Source: Erysipelothrix sp. HDW6A
GTDB taxonomy: Bacteria; Bacillota_I; Bacilli_A; Erysipelotrichales; Erysipelotrichaceae
Assembly: GCF_011400295.1 (NCBI RefSeq)
Contig: NZ_CP049859.1
Location: 930,001-994,000, forward strand
Length of the DNA: 64,000 nucleotides
Direction: 5' to 3'
Shown here in pieces: positions 1-8,295 of this stretch (the first letter of the stretch is position 1; each line of letters begins with the position of its first letter). The notes below the pieces were generated by a model. It ran no database searches and was not told the DNA's origin. It saw nothing but the letters and a program-made list of their open reading frames with translations. The translations under genes and the position numbers were made by a program.

Positions 1-35
1 GACCACGTCGTACAGTTGCGAACAAGAAGAAATAG
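1..35 (+). CDS. rpsM: 30S ribosomal protein S13, C-terminal end (partial)
   Basis: Only the last ten codons are inside the window (PRRTVANKKK then TAG). The basic tail ending in a Lys run is what S13 ends with, and S13 directly precedes S11 in the bacterial alpha operon. The identification rests mostly on this position and tail. Confidence 0.85.
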   Translation, partial: PRRTVANKKK

Positions 36-54
36 TAAGTAGGAGGAAAACGTA

Positions 55-444
55 ATGGCAAAGCAAAAAGTAGCACGTAAACGTCGTGTTAAGAAAAATA
101 TAGCTCGTGGAATTGCGCACATTCACTCAACATTCAATAATACGATTGTGACAATCTCAGACGAGCAAGGAAACGTTCTCGCTTGGTCAAGTGCTGGAGC
201 ATTAGGCTTTAAGGGTTCACGTAAGTCAACACCTTATGCAGCTCAAATGGCTTCTGAAGCAGCAGCTAAAGCAGCTGTTGATCACGGAATGAAATCAGTA
301 GAAGTAAGCGTAAAAGGACCTGGTCCTGGACGAGAATCAGCAGTGCGTGCATTACAAGTTGCAGGACTAGATATTAGCGTAATTAACGACGTAACTCCAG
401 TTCCTCATAATGGATGCCGTCCACCAAAACGTCCACGTGGATAA
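55..444 (+). CDS. rpsK: 30S ribosomal protein S11
   Basis: S11 is a platform protein of the 30S subunit that contacts 16S rRNA near the mRNA exit site. The 129-residue product has the family's usual length, a basic N-terminus ([15 protein letters not shown]), the conserved stretch [14 protein letters not shown] and the C-terminal [11 protein letters not shown]. An AGGAGG ribosome binding site lies at 41-46. It sits 19 bp after rpsM and 36 bp before rpoA, the normal alpha-operon order. Nothing unusual is seen. Confidence 0.98.
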   Translation: MAKQKVARKRRVKKNIARGIAHIHSTFNNTIVTISDEQGNVLAWSSAGALGFKGSRKSTPYAAQMASEAAAKAAVDHGMKSVEVSVKGPGPGRESAVRALQVAGLDISVINDVTPVPHNGCRPPKRPRG

Positions 445-480
445 TATCTTAAATCTAAACAAACCAGGAGGTATTCATAG

Positions 481-1440
481 ATGAACAAGTTTGAACGTGC
501 TAAATTTGAAGTTAAAGAGTTTGATGAAACAGCAAATTACGGAAAGTTTGTAATTGAACCCCTTGAAAGAGGATTTGGGAATACTATTGGTAATGCCTTA
601 AGACGAGTATTACTGTCATCACTACCAGGTGCGGCAGTATACTCCATTAAAATCGAAGGTGTTTACCACGAGTTTACATCAATCGCTGGAGTTGGTGAAG
701 ATGTAACTGGTATCGTCCTAAATGTTAAAGATCTTGTTATCAATATTGCTGATGATGAAATCTACACCTTACGAATCTTACAAAAAGGTCCTAAAGTAGT
801 AACTGCTGCAGATATTGAGTGTCCAGCTAATGTTGAAATTTTAAACAAAGATCACATTATAGCTACACTTGCAGAGGGTGCTGTTTTAGAAATGGAACTT
901 AAAGCTCGTAATGGTCGTGGATATGTTAGTTCAGATGAAAATAAACTGATCTATCAAAATGCATCACAAGGTATTGGCACGATTTTTACAGACTCTATTT
1001 ATACTCCAATTGAACGAGTGAAATACCTCGTTGAGCCAACTCGTGTTGGTCAAGACTCAAAATATGATCGCTTAATTATGGAAATTTGGACAAATGGAGC
1101 AATCCAACCTCAAGTTTCTCTATCATTAGGATCAAAAATCTTAATGGATCATTTAGAGCAAATTGTAGCAATTAAAGACTCAGTATACGAAAGCGAATCA
1201 GTAATTCGTCCTGATGTATCAGGTGTTGAAAATCCAATGTCGACAATGATGATTGAAGACTTAGATCTTTCAGTACGTTCATATAACTGCTTGAAACGCG
1301 CAGGCATTCAAACAGTTGAAGAACTAACCTTAAAATCAGAAGATGAAATGATGCGTATTCGTAATTTAGGTAAGAAATCACTTAAAGAAGTTAAAGACAA
1401 GCTCTTTGATCTTGGATTAGGCTTCAAGTCATTTGAATAG
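481..1440 (+). CDS. rpoA: DNA-directed RNA polymerase alpha subunit
   Basis: The alpha subunit dimerises to start RNA polymerase assembly, and its C-terminal domain contacts UP elements and activators. The 319-residue protein has the N-terminal dimerisation region (ERGFGNTIGNALRRVLLSSLPG) and a C-terminal domain from about residue 255 with the helix-hairpin-helix segment LGKKSLKEVKDKL. Length and order (rpsK-rpoA-rplQ) are normal. The ribosome binding site is CAGGAGG, about 7 bp before ATG. It is co-transcribed with its neighbours, with 11 bp before rplQ. Confidence 0.98.
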   Translation: MNKFERAKFEVKEFDETANYGKFVIEPLERGFGNTIGNALRRVLLSSLPGAAVYSIKIEGVYHEFTSIAGVGEDVTGIVLNVKDLVINIADDEIYTLRILQKGPKVVTAADIECPANVEILNKDHIIATLAEGAVLEMELKARNGRGYVSSDENKLIYQNASQGIGTIFTDSIYTPIERVKYLVEPTRVGQDSKYDRLIMEIWTNGAIQPQVSLSLGSKILMDHLEQIVAIKDSVYESESVIRPDVSGVENPMSTMMIEDLDLSVRSYNCLKRAGIQTVEELTLKSEDEMMRIRNLGKKSLKEVKDKLFDLGLGFKSFE

Positions 1441-1451
1441 GAGGATAAACC

Positions 1452-1814
1452 ATGAGAAACCGTAAATTAGGTCGTGATGCAGCTCACCGTAAAGCGTTAC
1501 TACGTAACCTTTCAACAAGCTTGATTGTTCACGGACAAATCGAAACTACAGAAATGAAAGCTAAAGAATTACGTTCTGTTGCAGATAAACTCGTTACACT
1601 TGCAAAACGTGGTGATTTACACGCACGTCGTCAAGCAGCACGTATTGTCTTCAATGTTGTTGCTGATGAGAAAACAGGACAAACAGCTTTACAAAAATTA
1701 TTTGACGAAATTGGACCAAAATATGCAGACCGCAATGGTGGTTACACACGTGTTATCAAAACTGAAATGCGTCGTGGAGATGCAGCTCCAATGGCAATCA
1801 TTGAATTTGTTTAA
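1452..1814 (+). CDS. rplQ: 50S ribosomal protein L17
   Basis: L17 is a 50S subunit protein near the peptide exit tunnel. The 120-residue product begins [19 protein letters not shown] and contains [16 protein letters not shown] and the GGYTRVIK motif near the end, all typical of bacterial L17. It has an AGGAGG ribosome binding site overlapping the rpoA stop region. It ends the alpha operon: a strong terminator follows at once. In many Firmicutes the next genes are ecfA1-ecfA2-ecfT; here they are displaced by about 11 kb. Confidence 0.98.
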   Translation: MRNRKLGRDAAHRKALLRNLSTSLIVHGQIETTEMKAKELRSVADKLVTLAKRGDLHARRQAARIVFNVVADEKTGQTALQKLFDEIGPKYADRNGGYTRVIKTEMRRGDAAPMAIIEFV

Positions 1815-1824
1815 TCATTAATCT

Positions 1825-1847
1825 AAGTGACTTCGGTCACTTTTTTT
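1825..1847 (+). terminator. Rho-independent terminator of the alpha operon
   Basis: A perfect 7-bp stem AAGTGAC / GTCACTT around a TTCG tetraloop is followed by a T run, 11 bp after the rplQ stop codon. Confidence 0.93.
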
Positions 1848-1853
1848 ATAAAG

Positions 1854-1877
1854 AAGCCATCACGTTTGTGATGGCTT
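1854..1877 (-). terminator. Terminator of the MocR-type regulator gene
   Basis: A perfect 10-bp stem AAGCCATCAC / GTGATGGCTT with a 4-nt loop overlaps the stop codon of the minus-strand gene. On the minus strand it is followed by a short, interrupted T tract. Together with the terminator at 1825 it insulates two convergent transcription units. Confidence 0.85.
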
Positions 1878-3221
1878 TACTGTGTTTAGGAACTCTCGTG
1901 CAACGCGATTGATAATCTCCAAAGCGAGCTTAAGTTCATTGGGTGTTACACGTGATAAGCTGATTCTAAAAGAATTATTATAGTTATCCGTGTTGTAGTA
2001 ACTTGACTCATTAGACTTCACGTAGACGCCATTATCATTGAGTTTCTTTATATACTGACTCATGTCTATACTTTTATTCAGAATTATTGTTCCATAAATT
2101 CCGGATTGAATCTCTTGGGCATCGACGAGCTCGCGATTCCAATGGGATGTAACACGATGATAGACGGAAGCTTTCTGCTTTAAGTCTTCTCCAAAGCTGT
2201 CGGCAATGCTGGAGATGATATTTGTCCGTAAAGACGATTCTAAGGTCGCCTGTGAGACGAGATCAGGCATATAGTATGAAGTGTAGTAGGCACTCTCCAT
2301 GCCCTTGTAATAGGCCTCTGTGAGCTCATCGGGTATTAATGCGAATCCTATACGAATATAAGGGAAGAGCTTTGTATAGCTTTTTAAATAGATACAGTTT
2401 TTAAACTCAGAAAGATAATAGAGAGTGGTATATTTAGGTATAACGAAAGATTCACTTAAATAGTCGTTTTCAACAATATAGACATCATACTTATGAGCTA
2501 ATTCAACAATTCTTTTCCGTTGTTCATGACTTAAATAGGTTCCTAAAGGATTATGATTTCGTGGAATAGTATAGAAGAACTTAATGGGATATGTTTTGAA
2601 AATATGTTCTAATTCATCCATATCGATACCATCTTTATCACGTTTTATTGTCATTACTGGAGTATGAAAAGCTTTCAGTTGATCCACAGTAAAACTAAAA
2701 CTGGGTTCCTCAATAAGTACAATAGACTTGTCGTTGGGAAAAGGAATGCTGAGTAAAATTGATAATACTTGTGTTACACCTTGGGACAGGAAGACATTTT
2801 TTCGTCGTGTATAGAGTCCTTGTGTCTCTAAATATTTGATAAGTTCAAGAGATAAAGTAGGGGTTCCTCTTAATTCAAGACTGAGTGAATACTGACCATA
2901 CATCTCAATTGCAATGTTCATTGAATGCTTAATATCAATGATTGGGAAGGCATCAACTTGTAAGTTACCGGTACTTAAATCATAGGTTCGTGTGGTAATT
3001 TCATGCCGCAAAAAGTCATCTCCGACATAGTAACCACTTTGGGGTTTAGAGTAGATAATATGCTTAGATACTAAGACATCATAAGCTTTAATGATTGTTC
3101 CTTTACTACAGTTAAACTGCTTGGAAAGACTTGCAATTGATGGAAGTTTACTACCAGCAGGATAGTGGTGTTGGTAGATTTTCTTTTGGATAAAGTTGGA
3201 TATTTTAAGATATTTAACCAT
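1860..3221 (-). CDS. MocR-type transcriptional regulator (GntR winged helix fused to an aminotransferase-like domain)
   Basis: The 453-residue protein has an N-terminal GntR-type winged helix (about residues 1-70; SKQFNCSKGTIIKAYDVL) and a class I aminotransferase-like domain covering the rest. Supporting motifs are PRNHNPLGTYLS and YTKLFPYIRIGF, whose Lys matches the PLP-binding lysine position. MocR proteins use PLP or amino compounds as effectors and usually control adjacent genes. It is divergent from the EIIC/GH4/ChbG operon at 3356, and a palindrome overlaps its own promoter, so control of that operon plus autoregulation is likely. The ligand is unknown. It might instead act on a distant vitamin B6 or amino-acid gene. 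Confidence 0.88.
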   Translation of the reverse strand: MVKYLKISNFIQKKIYQHHYPAGSKLPSIASLSKQFNCSKGTIIKAYDVLVSKHIIYSKPQSGYYVGDDFLRHEITTRTYDLSTGNLQVDAFPIIDIKHSMNIAIEMYGQYSLSLELRGTPTLSLELIKYLETQGLYTRRKNVFLSQGVTQVLSILLSIPFPNDKSIVLIEEPSFSFTVDQLKAFHTPVMTIKRDKDGIDMDELEHIFKTYPIKFFYTIPRNHNPLGTYLSHEQRKRIVELAHKYDVYIVENDYLSESFVIPKYTTLYYLSEFKNCIYLKSYTKLFPYIRIGFALIPDELTEAYYKGMESAYYTSYYMPDLVSQATLESSLRTNIISSIADSFGEDLKQKASVYHRVTSHWNRELVDAQEIQSGIYGTIILNKSIDMSQYIKKLNDNGVYVKSNESSYYNTDNYNNSFRISLSRVTPNELKLALEIINRVAREFLNTVKPSQT

Positions 3222-3239
3222 GTTTTACCTCGCTAGGAT

Positions 3240-3272
3240 AGTATAGCACAGATAAACTGTATTAGTACAGTT
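3240..3272. promoter_or_regulatory. Divergent promoter region with a candidate MocR operator
   Basis: A perfect inverted repeat AACTGTA-TTAG-TACAGTT lies at 3255-3272. On the minus strand a -10-like TATACT lies at 3245-3240, so the repeat covers the -35 zone of the regulator gene. A plus-strand promoter (TTGTGC near 3287, TATTAT at 3309-3314, 16-bp spacing) lies just beyond it. Binding here could repress the regulator and control the PTS operon. This is inferred from position only. Confidence 0.6.
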
Positions 3273-3323
3273 GCGACTTGCTTTTATTGTGCTTTAAAAG
3301 ATGTTTGTTATTATGGATGTGTA

Positions 3324-3338
3324 AGGGGTACCACCCCT
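3324..3338 (+). promoter_or_regulatory. Hairpin at the predicted 5' end of the EIIC message
   Basis: AGGGGT-ACC-ACCCCT is a perfect 6-bp stem with a 3-nt loop, ending 5 nt before the AGGAGG ribosome binding site. With the -10 at 3309-3314 the transcript would begin almost at this stem. Such 5'-terminal stems can stabilise mRNA. Confidence 0.55.
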
Positions 3339-3355
3339 ATATAGGAGGAGTTTTA

Positions 3356-4681
3356 ATGGGCAATTTAATGAGTAAAGTCACTGGCGCACTCGAGAAGCAT
3401 ATGTTACCATTTGCATCAAAACTGAGTAACCAAAGACATCTCTTAGCATTACGTGATGGTTTTATTGCAACTATGCCAATCAGTATGTTTGGTGCAATCA
3501 ACGTCATGATCAAGGAAGTAGTATTAGTAGAAACATCCATTGTTGGGGAAGCGATGAATAAATTTGGTTTCTACCAAAACACAATTCAACCATTCTTTAC
3601 AGATATGGTTCTCCCTGTCTCAAACCAAATCTGGTGGGGAACTTTAGCTTTAGGTATTATCTTTACTGTTTTATCAGTAGCTTACAAGCTTGCAGAGCAA
3701 TATGAAGGCGATGCACTTGCAGCTGGTATCTTAGCAGTTGTATCATACTTTATCTTCTTACCACAGTCAGCAAACGATATGTGGGGAATGGTATCATGGA
3801 CATCATTTAACTCAACAGCAATCTTCGCTGGATTAATCATTGCGATGGTATCAACTGAACTCTTTATGTTTATTACACGTAAAGGTTGGGTAATTAAAAT
3901 GCCTGAACAAGTACCAAGTGCTGTATCACGAGCATTTAGTGCAATTATTCCATCAGGTGTTGTCATGATTCTTATGGGAATCACATCCGTTTTCTTCTTG
4001 AATGTTATCGGTATGCCATTCAAAGACTGGATTAACATTATGTTGCAAGAACCACTATCAAACTTAGGTCAATCACCATTTACCTATATCTTCTTGATTT
4101 TCTTTGCACAAATTCTTTGGTTCTTTGGATTACACGGTAGCTTAATTATTGGTCCTGTGCTTGATACTATGTATGCTTCAGCAACATCACAAAACTCAGA
4201 AGCTATCTTAGTTCATGGATTACAAGCACCAAACTCAATTACACGTAACTTTGCAGATATGTATGGAATGCATGGTGGTTCAGGGTCAACACTGGCACTG
4301 ATCATTGCAATACTTCTTGTATCGAAACTTGTTCAACACAGAAGTCTTGCGAAGATGGCACTAGCTCCAGGAGTGTTCCAAATCAATGAACCAATTATTT
4401 ATGGATTACCAATTGTATTAAATCCAATCATGGCAATTCCATTTATCTTAATTCCACCATTGATGATTACCTTTGCATGGTTCTTTACAGAAATTATTCC
4501 ATTTGCAGGTCGTATCTATTTAGGTCCTCCATGGGTAATGCCACCAGTTATTAACGCATTCTTAGCAACAGGTGGAAACATACCAGCAACAATCTTATCA
4601 ATCGTTACATTACTCTTATCGGTGCTTCTTTACATACCATTTGTAATCTTAGCGAATAAGGCACCAGAAGCATTCGAATAG
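3356..4681 (+). CDS. PTS EIIC permease, lactose/cellobiose/chitobiose family
   Basis: This is an integral membrane sugar permease of the CelB/ChbC type that couples import to 6-phosphorylation. The ATG at 3356 follows AGGAGG by 7 bp, giving 441 residues starting MGNLMSKVTGALEK. An in-frame upstream extension to 3278 has no ribosome binding site. About ten hydrophobic segments and the family motif (F)QINEPIIYGLPIVLNP are visible. It heads an operon with a GH4 phosphoglycosidase and a ChbG-type deacetylase, which points to diacetylchitobiose or a similar beta-disaccharide. No EIIA or EIIB gene is adjacent, so those must come from elsewhere. Confidence 0.92.
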   Translation: MGNLMSKVTGALEKHMLPFASKLSNQRHLLALRDGFIATMPISMFGAINVMIKEVVLVETSIVGEAMNKFGFYQNTIQPFFTDMVLPVSNQIWWGTLALGIIFTVLSVAYKLAEQYEGDALAAGILAVVSYFIFLPQSANDMWGMVSWTSFNSTAIFAGLIIAMVSTELFMFITRKGWVIKMPEQVPSAVSRAFSAIIPSGVVMILMGITSVFFLNVIGMPFKDWINIMLQEPLSNLGQSPFTYIFLIFFAQILWFFGLHGSLIIGPVLDTMYASATSQNSEAILVHGLQAPNSITRNFADMYGMHGGSGSTLALIIAILLVSKLVQHRSLAKMALAPGVFQINEPIIYGLPIVLNPIMAIPFILIPPLMITFAWFFTEIIPFAGRIYLGPPWVMPPVINAFLATGGNIPATILSIVTLLLSVLLYIPFVILANKAPEAFE

Positions 4682-4699
4682 ATATTAGTGAGGGATAGT

Positions 4700-6013
4700 A
4701 TGAAAAGTATTAAAGTAGTTACAATTGGTGGGGGAAGTAGTTATACACCTGAATTAGTTGAAGGATTCATTAAGCGTTATGAATCCTTCCCCCTATCTGA
4801 ATTATGGTTAGTTGATATTGAAGAAGGACGCGAGAAGTTAGAAATAGTAGGTGCTCTTGCCAAGCGTATGGTTGAAGAAGCTAAACTACCAATTAAAGTA
4901 GTACTAACTACCGATCGTCGTGAAGCTTTAGTAGATGCTGACTACGTTACAACTCAAATGCGAGTAGGTCAATTGGATGCTCGTATTAAAGACGAACGTA
5001 TTCCAATTAAACATGGAATCATTGGTCAAGAGACAAATGGAGCTGGAGGAATGTTTAAAGCATTTCGTACAATTCCAGTTATCCTTGATATCGTTAAAGA
5101 TATTCAAGAGCTTTGTCCTAAAGCATGGTTGATTAACTTTACCAACCCAGCAGGAATGGTTACAGAGGCTGTCTTACGTTATACAGACTTTAAACGTGTT
5201 ATTGGCTTATGTAATGTCCCTTATGGGTTAAAGAACAGTATTGCCCATGCATTAGACGTTCCAATCAATGATGTAAGTTTAGAGATTAGTGGTGTTAACC
5301 ACCATATCTTCGTAACTGACGCTTTTGTAAAAGGTGAATCAGTCCTTGAACGAGTGATTGAACATCAGATGGAAAAAAGTGAAGAAGCTCTTCAAATGAA
5401 TAACTTTAGTGCTGAAACATATTCTCCACACTTTATCAAAGGTTTAGGATATCTACCATGTCCATACCATAACTATTATTACTTCACTCAAGAACAACTT
5501 GATTCTGAACTCGAAGAGTACAAAGAAGGACGTGTTCGTGGTGAGGTAGTTAAAAAGTTAGAAGATGAACTCTTTGAACTCTATAAAGATGTGGAGTTGA
5601 AAGTTAAACCTAAACAATTAGAAAAACGTGGTGGTGCTTATTATTCAGATGCTGCGTGTGATCTTATCGATTCAATCCACAATAATAAACAAGACATTCA
5701 ATACGTTAATGTAAGAAATAATGGAGCAATCCGTAATATCTCAGATAACAGTGCTGTTGAAATTGCTTGTGTTATTACCAATGATGGTCCAAAACCAATT
5801 ACTGTTGGTGAACTTGACCCACGTATTAATGGAACAATTCAAACTATTAAGTCATTTGAACAAATGGTGTGTGAAGCTGCAATGACAGGTAATCGTGAAC
5901 TTGCAATTTATGCATTAAGCATTAATCCACTATGTTCAAGTGCACGAGTAGCAGAATTAGTAGTTGATGAAATGTTGGAAGCACATAAAGAATACCTTCC
6001 ACAGTTTAATTAG
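4700..6013 (+). CDS. 6-phospho-beta-glucosidase, glycoside hydrolase family 4
   Basis: GH4 enzymes cleave 6-phospho-glycosides by an NAD+- and metal-dependent redox elimination mechanism in the cytoplasm. The 437-residue product starts with a Rossmann fold (VVTIGGGSSYTPELVEG) and has the NFTNPAG motif, the metal-ligand Cys context IGLCNVPYG and GVNHHIF, all typical of LicH/CelF/ChbF. The ATG at 4700 follows a GAGGG ribosome binding site; a GTG at 4688 is possible but lacks spacing. It lies 18 bp after the EIIC and 11 bp before chbG. The likely substrate is a phosphorylated chitobiose or cellobiose. Confidence 0.93.
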   Translation: MKSIKVVTIGGGSSYTPELVEGFIKRYESFPLSELWLVDIEEGREKLEIVGALAKRMVEEAKLPIKVVLTTDRREALVDADYVTTQMRVGQLDARIKDERIPIKHGIIGQETNGAGGMFKAFRTIPVILDIVKDIQELCPKAWLINFTNPAGMVTEAVLRYTDFKRVIGLCNVPYGLKNSIAHALDVPINDVSLEISGVNHHIFVTDAFVKGESVLERVIEHQMEKSEEALQMNNFSAETYSPHFIKGLGYLPCPYHNYYYFTQEQLDSELEEYKEGRVRGEVVKKLEDELFELYKDVELKVKPKQLEKRGGAYYSDAACDLIDSIHNNKQDIQYVNVRNNGAIRNISDNSAVEIACVITNDGPKPITVGELDPRINGTIQTIKSFEQMVCEAAMTGNRELAIYALSINPLCSSARVAELVVDEMLEAHKEYLPQFN

Positions 6014-6024
6014 TAGGAGAACGT

Positions 6025-6720
6025 ATGAAAATTATAGTGAACGCCGATGATTTCGGTTTAAGCGAAGGTGTCAATTATGGCATTATCGACACATATAAGT
6101 ACGGTATCTTAACGTCAACCACTGCTCTAGTGAATGGTTATGCAATAGGTCATGCAGTAAAGTTAGCACACGAGAACACAGGATTAGGTATTGGGATTCA
6201 CTTCACACTAACATTCAGAAAACCTGTATCAAGAAATTTTCCTTATGTTGATAAAGAAGGAAACTTCTTAAAGTATCAGGAACTGGATGCTATAAACTCT
6301 ACACTTGATGCTTCAATCATCTATGAAGAGTTTCAATGTCAACTGGAGAAATTTGTAGAACTCTTTGGTTTCTTTCCAGATCATATTGACTCACATCATC
6401 ACGTACATATGTTTCCAGTCGTAAAGGAAGTTGTAACGAAGATTGCTGAAAGTATTGGCGTATCTGTAAGGGGTGTGGATGTACCAGTAGAACTCGATTT
6501 CTATGATGATAAGGTTACAGAGTCATACTTTATTGAATCCTTAAATAAATTTGACGATATAGTAGAAATCATGACGCATCCTGCATATGTGGATAACACA
6601 CTCTTTCAAACCAGCAGTTATAGTATGCCAAGAATTCGTGAGACAGAAGTATTAAAAAGTAATAAACTTAAACGTCACTTAGAAAAACTTGGGCATAAGC
6701 TGGTTACATTTGAAGAATAA
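6025..6720 (+). CDS. chbG: ChbG/YdjC-family carbohydrate deacetylase
   Basis: The ChbG/HpnK family removes one acetyl group from diacetylchitobiose-6-phosphate, which lets the 6-phospho-beta-glucosidase act. The 231-residue protein has the N-terminal metal motif NADDFGLSEG and the His-rich motif DSHHHVHMFP near residue 125. The ribosome binding site TAGGAGA precedes ATG by about 6 bp. As third gene after the EIIC and GH4 it mirrors the enterobacterial chb set, so the operon is best read as N,N'-diacetylchitobiose utilisation. A terminator follows. Confidence 0.88.
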   Translation: MKIIVNADDFGLSEGVNYGIIDTYKYGILTSTTALVNGYAIGHAVKLAHENTGLGIGIHFTLTFRKPVSRNFPYVDKEGNFLKYQELDAINSTLDASIIYEEFQCQLEKFVELFGFFPDHIDSHHHVHMFPVVKEVVTKIAESIGVSVRGVDVPVELDFYDDKVTESYFIESLNKFDDIVEIMTHPAYVDNTLFQTSSYSMPRIRETEVLKSNKLKRHLEKLGHKLVTFEE

Positions 6721-6725
6721 TGCTG

Positions 6726-6748
6726 AGAACTCCAACGGAGTTCTTTTC
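6726..6748 (+). terminator. Terminator after chbG
   Basis: Perfect stem AGAACTCC-AAC-GGAGTTCT followed by TTT, 5 bp after the stop codon. Confidence 0.9.
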
Positions 6749-6815
6749 TCTTTTATTTCATTGTGAATTGCGTAACGAACTTAGAGAAATAATATTTCAA
6801 CAATATGTTATAAAA

Positions 6816-6879
6816 TGTGAAATTAAATTGACAATGGATGTGAAATAGCTTACATTATATATACAGACGACTTTCGTCT
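6816..6879 (+). promoter_or_regulatory. Promoter, direct repeats and 5' hairpin of the second EIIC operon
   Basis: TTGACA (6828-6833) is followed after 17 bp by TACATT (6851-6856). Two direct copies of TGTGAAAT lie at 6816-6823 and 6839-6846, 23 bp apart (about two helical turns), and bracket the -35; TTGTGAATT occurs again at 6771. They could bind a regulator. At the expected transcript start a stem AGACGA-CTT-TCGTCT (6865-6879) sits just before the GGAGGGG ribosome binding site. Confidence 0.65.
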
Positions 6880-6897
6880 AGGAGGGGAAATTTATTT

Positions 6898-8223
6898 ATG
6901 GACACATTAGTTCGAATTATGGACGAAAAATTAGCTGGTCCAATGAATAAGCTAGCGAACCAACGTCACTTACGTGCAGTTCGTGATGGTATTGTTGCAA
7001 CATTACCACTTATCATTGTCGGCTCATTCTTCTTAATCTTAGGTAACCCACCATTACCAAAAGATTGGGGCGTATACAAATTCTTAGTAGAAAACGCACC
7101 TAAGATTGTATTACCATTCCGTATGACAATGGCAATTATGACATTATATGCTACATTCGGTATTGGTTATAGCTTAGCTGAATCTTATGACCTTGATGGA
7201 TTATCAGGTGGGATCTTAGCAACAGCAGCCTTCTTATTAACATTCACACCTGTGAACGTTCCAGCAGTTGCAGCATTAGTTAAAGATGGTGTATTAACAG
7301 CTGAAGCAGCAGCAAACTTAACATTACCGGTAGCAGGCTTTGTATTGCCAATTGCTAACCTTGGTGGTGGGGGAATGTTTGTTGGTATCGTTACAGCAAT
7401 TATCGCAATTGAAATCTTCCGTTTTACAGACCGTTCAGGTTTCAAGATTTCAATGCCACCACAAGTTCCTGCATCAGTATCACGTTCATTTGAAGTATTA
7501 GTACCAACAGCTATCGTTGTTACTTTAATCGGTGGAATCACATACTGGTTAGGATTTGACTGGCACGGCTTCATCGCTACTCTTGTAAAACCATTACTAA
7601 GTGCAACAGACTCATTACCATCAGTAATTATCCAAGTATTACTTGTTACTGTATTCTGGTCATTTGGTATCCATGGTGTTTCAATTGTAGGTAGTGTTGC
7701 TCGTCCAATCTGGTTACAATTACTAGACGCTAACCAAGCAGCATTAGATGCAGGTAAAGCATTACCACACATCTCACCAGAACCTTTCTTCCAATGGTTT
7801 ATTTGGATCGGTGGTTCAGGTGCTACAATCGGTCTTGCAATCGCTATGGCATTCTTTGCTAAATCAGCATATGCAAAATCACTAGGTAAAACAGCATTCG
7901 TACCTGCAGTATTTAACATTAACGAGCCAGTTATCTTTGGTGCTCCAATCGTGTTAAACCCAATTCTTATGATTCCATTTATCCTTACACCAGTTGTACT
8001 TGCAATCATTGCATGGTTTGCAACTAGCTTAGGATTCGTTGCTCGCGTGTATACCGTTGCTCCTTGGACACTTCCTGGACCAATTGGTGCATATATCGCA
8101 ACAGGTGGAGACATTGGAGCAGTAATCTTAAACATTGTATTGATTATTGTTTCATTCTTAATCTACTTCCCATTCTTCAAAATCTATGACAATAAGTTAT
8201 ATATTGAAGAACAAGAAAATTAA
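6898..8223 (+). CDS. PTS EIIC permease, cellobiose family, linked to MupG
   Basis: This is a second CelB-type sugar permease of 441 residues, paralogous to the one at 3356 (shared opening LANQRHLRAVRDG and C-terminal NINEPVIFGAPIVLNP). Many transmembrane segments are visible. The ATG at 6898 has GGAGGGG about 10 bp upstream. The next genes encode a small membrane protein, the 6-phospho-N-acetylmuramidase MupG and an amino-sugar kinase. The likely cargo is therefore MurNAc-GlcNAc or a related amino-sugar disaccharide; this is inference from context. No EIIA/EIIB lies nearby. Confidence 0.9.
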   Translation: MDTLVRIMDEKLAGPMNKLANQRHLRAVRDGIVATLPLIIVGSFFLILGNPPLPKDWGVYKFLVENAPKIVLPFRMTMAIMTLYATFGIGYSLAESYDLDGLSGGILATAAFLLTFTPVNVPAVAALVKDGVLTAEAAANLTLPVAGFVLPIANLGGGGMFVGIVTAIIAIEIFRFTDRSGFKISMPPQVPASVSRSFEVLVPTAIVVTLIGGITYWLGFDWHGFIATLVKPLLSATDSLPSVIIQVLLVTVFWSFGIHGVSIVGSVARPIWLQLLDANQAALDAGKALPHISPEPFFQWFIWIGGSGATIGLAIAMAFFAKSAYAKSLGKTAFVPAVFNINEPVIFGAPIVLNPILMIPFILTPVVLAIIAWFATSLGFVARVYTVAPWTLPGPIGAYIATGGDIGAVILNIVLIIVSFLIYFPFFKIYDNKLYIEEQEN

Positions 8224-8238
8224 GCTTATTATTAAAGT

Positions 8239-8263
8239 AAGGTCTTGTCATAGACAAGACCTT
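8239..8263 (+). terminator. Intra-operon hairpin (attenuator-like) after EIIC
   Basis: A perfect 11-bp stem AAGGTCTTGTC-ATA-GACAAGACCTT lies 15 bp after the EIIC stop and is followed by CATTTTG, a weak T tract. It may partly terminate or protect the EIIC message, lowering expression of mupG downstream. Confidence 0.65.
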
Positions 8264-8295
8264 CATTTTGTTTTATAAGGGAAAGGAAACTTATT

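Noticed and set aside
7185-8135. A 316-codon open frame on the minus strand opposite the second EIIC gene
   Set aside because: It mirrors a well-identified permease, is rich in Pro/Thr/Asn/Ala as antisense frames of membrane genes are, and has no ribosome binding site or family match.
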